From assembly GCF_003544875.1 (NCBI RefSeq), contig NZ_CP032093.1:2976001-3040000 (forward strand): a stretch of DNA of 64,000 nucleotides, written 5' to 3'. The stretch is from Vibrio alfacsensis. GTDB taxonomy: Bacteria > Pseudomonadota > Gammaproteobacteria > Enterobacterales > Vibrionaceae. The notes under the pieces are model-generated. The model was not told the origin of the DNA, ran no database searches, and saw nothing but the letters and a program-made list of their open reading frames with translations. Position numbers and translations under genes: made by a program. Of the stretch, positions 62,727-64,000 are shown piece by piece. Within the stretch, counting starts at the first letter, position 1; the number at the start of each line of letters is the position of its first letter.

Positions 62727-63150
62727 ATGAGTTACAAACATATTCTTGTGGCCGTCGACCTATCAGATGACAGTAAAGTGTTGATCAAAAGCGGTGTCAT
62801 TGGCTAAGCCTCTAGAAGCCAAAGTCTCTTTCATTCATATCGATGTGAATTATGCCGAGCTCTACACTGGTCTTATCGATATCAATATGGCTGAGGCCCA
62901 GCACCAAGCAATGGAAGCGTCACGCACCCAATTAGCAAACTTTGAAGAGTACGCTGAGTACCCAATTACCCATACACTAGTGGGTAGCGGTGATTTGAGT
63001 AACGAACTGTGCGATACCATTCAGGAATATAACTTTGATATGGTGGTCTGCGGCCACCACCAAGATTTCTGGAGCAAGATATTGTCTTCGACGCGTCAGC
63101 TTATTAACTGCTCACCCGTCGATATGCTGGTCGTACCGCTAAAAGACTGA
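62727..63150 (+). pseudogene. uspA: Universal stress protein A, frameshifted in an A-run
   Basis: From ATG 62727 (AAGGAGA upstream) the product is MSYKHILVAVDLSDDSKVLI, then the frame is lost at the A-run 62787-62790. Restoring two A gives LIKKAVSLAKPLEAKVSFIH, matching E. coli UspA (VLVEKAVSMARP), and runs to the stop at 63150 for 141 residues. Removing one A would also restore frame but shortens the motif. The C-terminal VVCGHHQDFWSKIL is typical. UspA is a cytoplasmic stress-survival protein. As written it stops after 26 codons; likely a sequence error. Confidence 0.93.
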
Positions 63151-63220
63151 TTTGCGTTGGCGCGACCCTCAAACTTAGTTAGACTGCGGTCATCTTTGTT
63201 GTTGATATAGATTCTCATCC

Positions 63221-64000
63221 ATGGCTTATCTATCTGCAGTCACCCTACTTTGGGCGTTCTCATTTAGCCTGATCGGCGTTTATCTTGCTGGTCAGGTTGA
63301 TTCTTGGTTCTCCGTTTTCATGCGCATTGCGCTGGCGAGCGTAGTGTTCATCCCTTTCTTAAAATTCCGTGGCGTTAGCAAGTCTCTGATCGTAAAACTG
63401 ATGATCGTGGGCGGCTTCCAGCTCGGCTTAATGTATTGCTTCTACTACCAGTCATTCCTGCTCCTTTCAGTACCAGAAGTATTGCTGTTCACCGTATTTA
63501 CCCCGATTTACGTCACCTTGATTTATGACTTCTTGAAAGGTCGATTCTCGCCTTGGTATTTGGTCACGGCGGCTATTGCGGTACTAGGTGCGGCGTGGAT
63601 TAAATTTGCTGGCATCAATGAAAACTTCTTGATGGGATTCTTAGTCGTGCAGGGTGCGAACTTGTGCTTTGCCATCGGTCAGGTCGGCTATAAGTACATT
63701 ATGGAAACCGAATCGGTTGAGTTGCCGCAGCACACGGTATTTGGTTACTTCTATTTAGGCGCACTGTGTGTCGCGACAGTCGCCTTTGCTCTGATGGGTA
63801 ACTTAGACAAGATGCCAACCACGGCAACGCAATGGGGTATTCTGACTTACCTCGGCTTGATCGCATCGGGCTTTGGTTATTTTGCGTGGAACAAAGGTGC
63901 CACTATGGTCAATGCTGGCGCGCTCGCGGTAATGAACAATGCACTCGTGCCTGCTGGCTTGATTGTAAATATTGTAATTTGGAACCGTGATGTCGACGTA
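63221..64000 (+). CDS. DMT family (EamA) transporter, 3' end outside window
   Basis: An open frame of 260 codons running off the window. From ATG 63221, MAYLSAVTLLWAFSFSLIGV opens an EamA fold with about nine helices visible. Features such as GFQLGLMYCFYYQSFLLLSV and LTYLGLIASGFGYFAWNKGA resemble a carboxylate/amino-acid/amine transporter subgroup. The substrate is unknown. Confidence 0.9.
   Translation, partial: MAYLSAVTLLWAFSFSLIGVYLAGQVDSWFSVFMRIALASVVFIPFLKFRGVSKSLIVKLMIVGGFQLGLMYCFYYQSFLLLSVPEVLLFTVFTPIYVTLIYDFLKGRFSPWYLVTAAIAVLGAAWIKFAGINENFLMGFLVVQGANLCFAIGQVGYKYIMETESVELPQHTVFGYFYLGALCVATVAFALMGNLDKMPTTATQWGILTYLGLIASGFGYFAWNKGATMVNAGALAVMNNALVPAGLIVNIVIWNRDVDV

Overview
This 64 kb window is chromosomal core DNA of a gammaproteobacterium, almost certainly a Vibrio, and probably of the Harveyi clade (V. 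parahaemolyticus/V. alginolyticus type). The evidence is the close match of the type II secretion operon to V. cholerae eps genes, a RyhB gene beside polA, Vibrio-style palindromic repeats, and a gene order that follows the E. coli 87-min segment (yiiD, dtd, yihY, typA, glnA-ntrBC, hemN-yihI, csrC, engB, spf, polA, then tatABC-ubiBJE-rmuC). I see no prophage, insertion sequence, CRISPR array, tRNA, rRNA or defence island. Species identity is inference.

Layout. 1-5.7 kb: 3' end of tex, an unknown 154-residue protein, bioH, comF, nfuA, nudE and cysQ. 6-17.4 kb: one long minus-strand gsp/eps operon, gspC to gspN. 17.7-23.1 kb: hslR, hslO, pckA and an AsmA-like gene. 23.1-28.7 kb: yiiD-like, dtd, yihY, a DUF2959 lipoprotein, a small ATPase and typA/bipA. 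29.2-34 kb: the nitrogen block glnA, a DUF4124 gene, ntrB and ntrC, with a sigma-54 promoter and NtrC sites. 34-41 kb: a sensory GGDEF-EAL protein, add, hemN, a DUF2489 gene, yihI and a methyltransferase. 41.2-47.5 kb: an sRNA-rich segment with csrC, a candidate small sRNA, spf (Spot 42) and ryhB around cytochrome c4, engB and polA. 47.5-56.4 kb: an acetyltransferase, hemB, a TatD-family nuclease, tatABC, ubiB, ubiJ, ubiE and rmuC. 56.6-64 kb: a DMT transporter, a PAS-GGDEF-EAL protein, a YhiN-type flavoprotein, uspB, ftnA, uspA and a second DMT transporter cut by the window end.

How the parts fit together. glnA and ntrBC form a self-contained nitrogen circuit, with activating NtrC sites before glnA and an NtrC operator before ntrB. 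Three global post-transcriptional regulators lie within about 6.3 kb: CsrC (carbon storage/virulence), Spot 42 (catabolite control) and RyhB (iron, under Fur boxes). The Tat, ubiquinone, haem and cytochrome genes serve respiration.

The strongest anomaly is a set of seven genes (nudE, gspI, gspH, gspC, a GGDEF-EAL gene, a DUF2489 gene and uspA). Each is broken by loss of one base (two in uspA) in an A/T homopolymer, and each is restored to a full-length family member by putting the base back. The uniform signature suggests sequencing or assembly error rather than decay. If it were real, type II secretion would be lost. I did not find a convincing previously undescribed multi-gene system. The least explained items are a pair of nested palindromes at 5.76-5.92 kb, a possible spf-linked sRNA at 43.5 kb and the DnaA-box/GATC cluster before polA.
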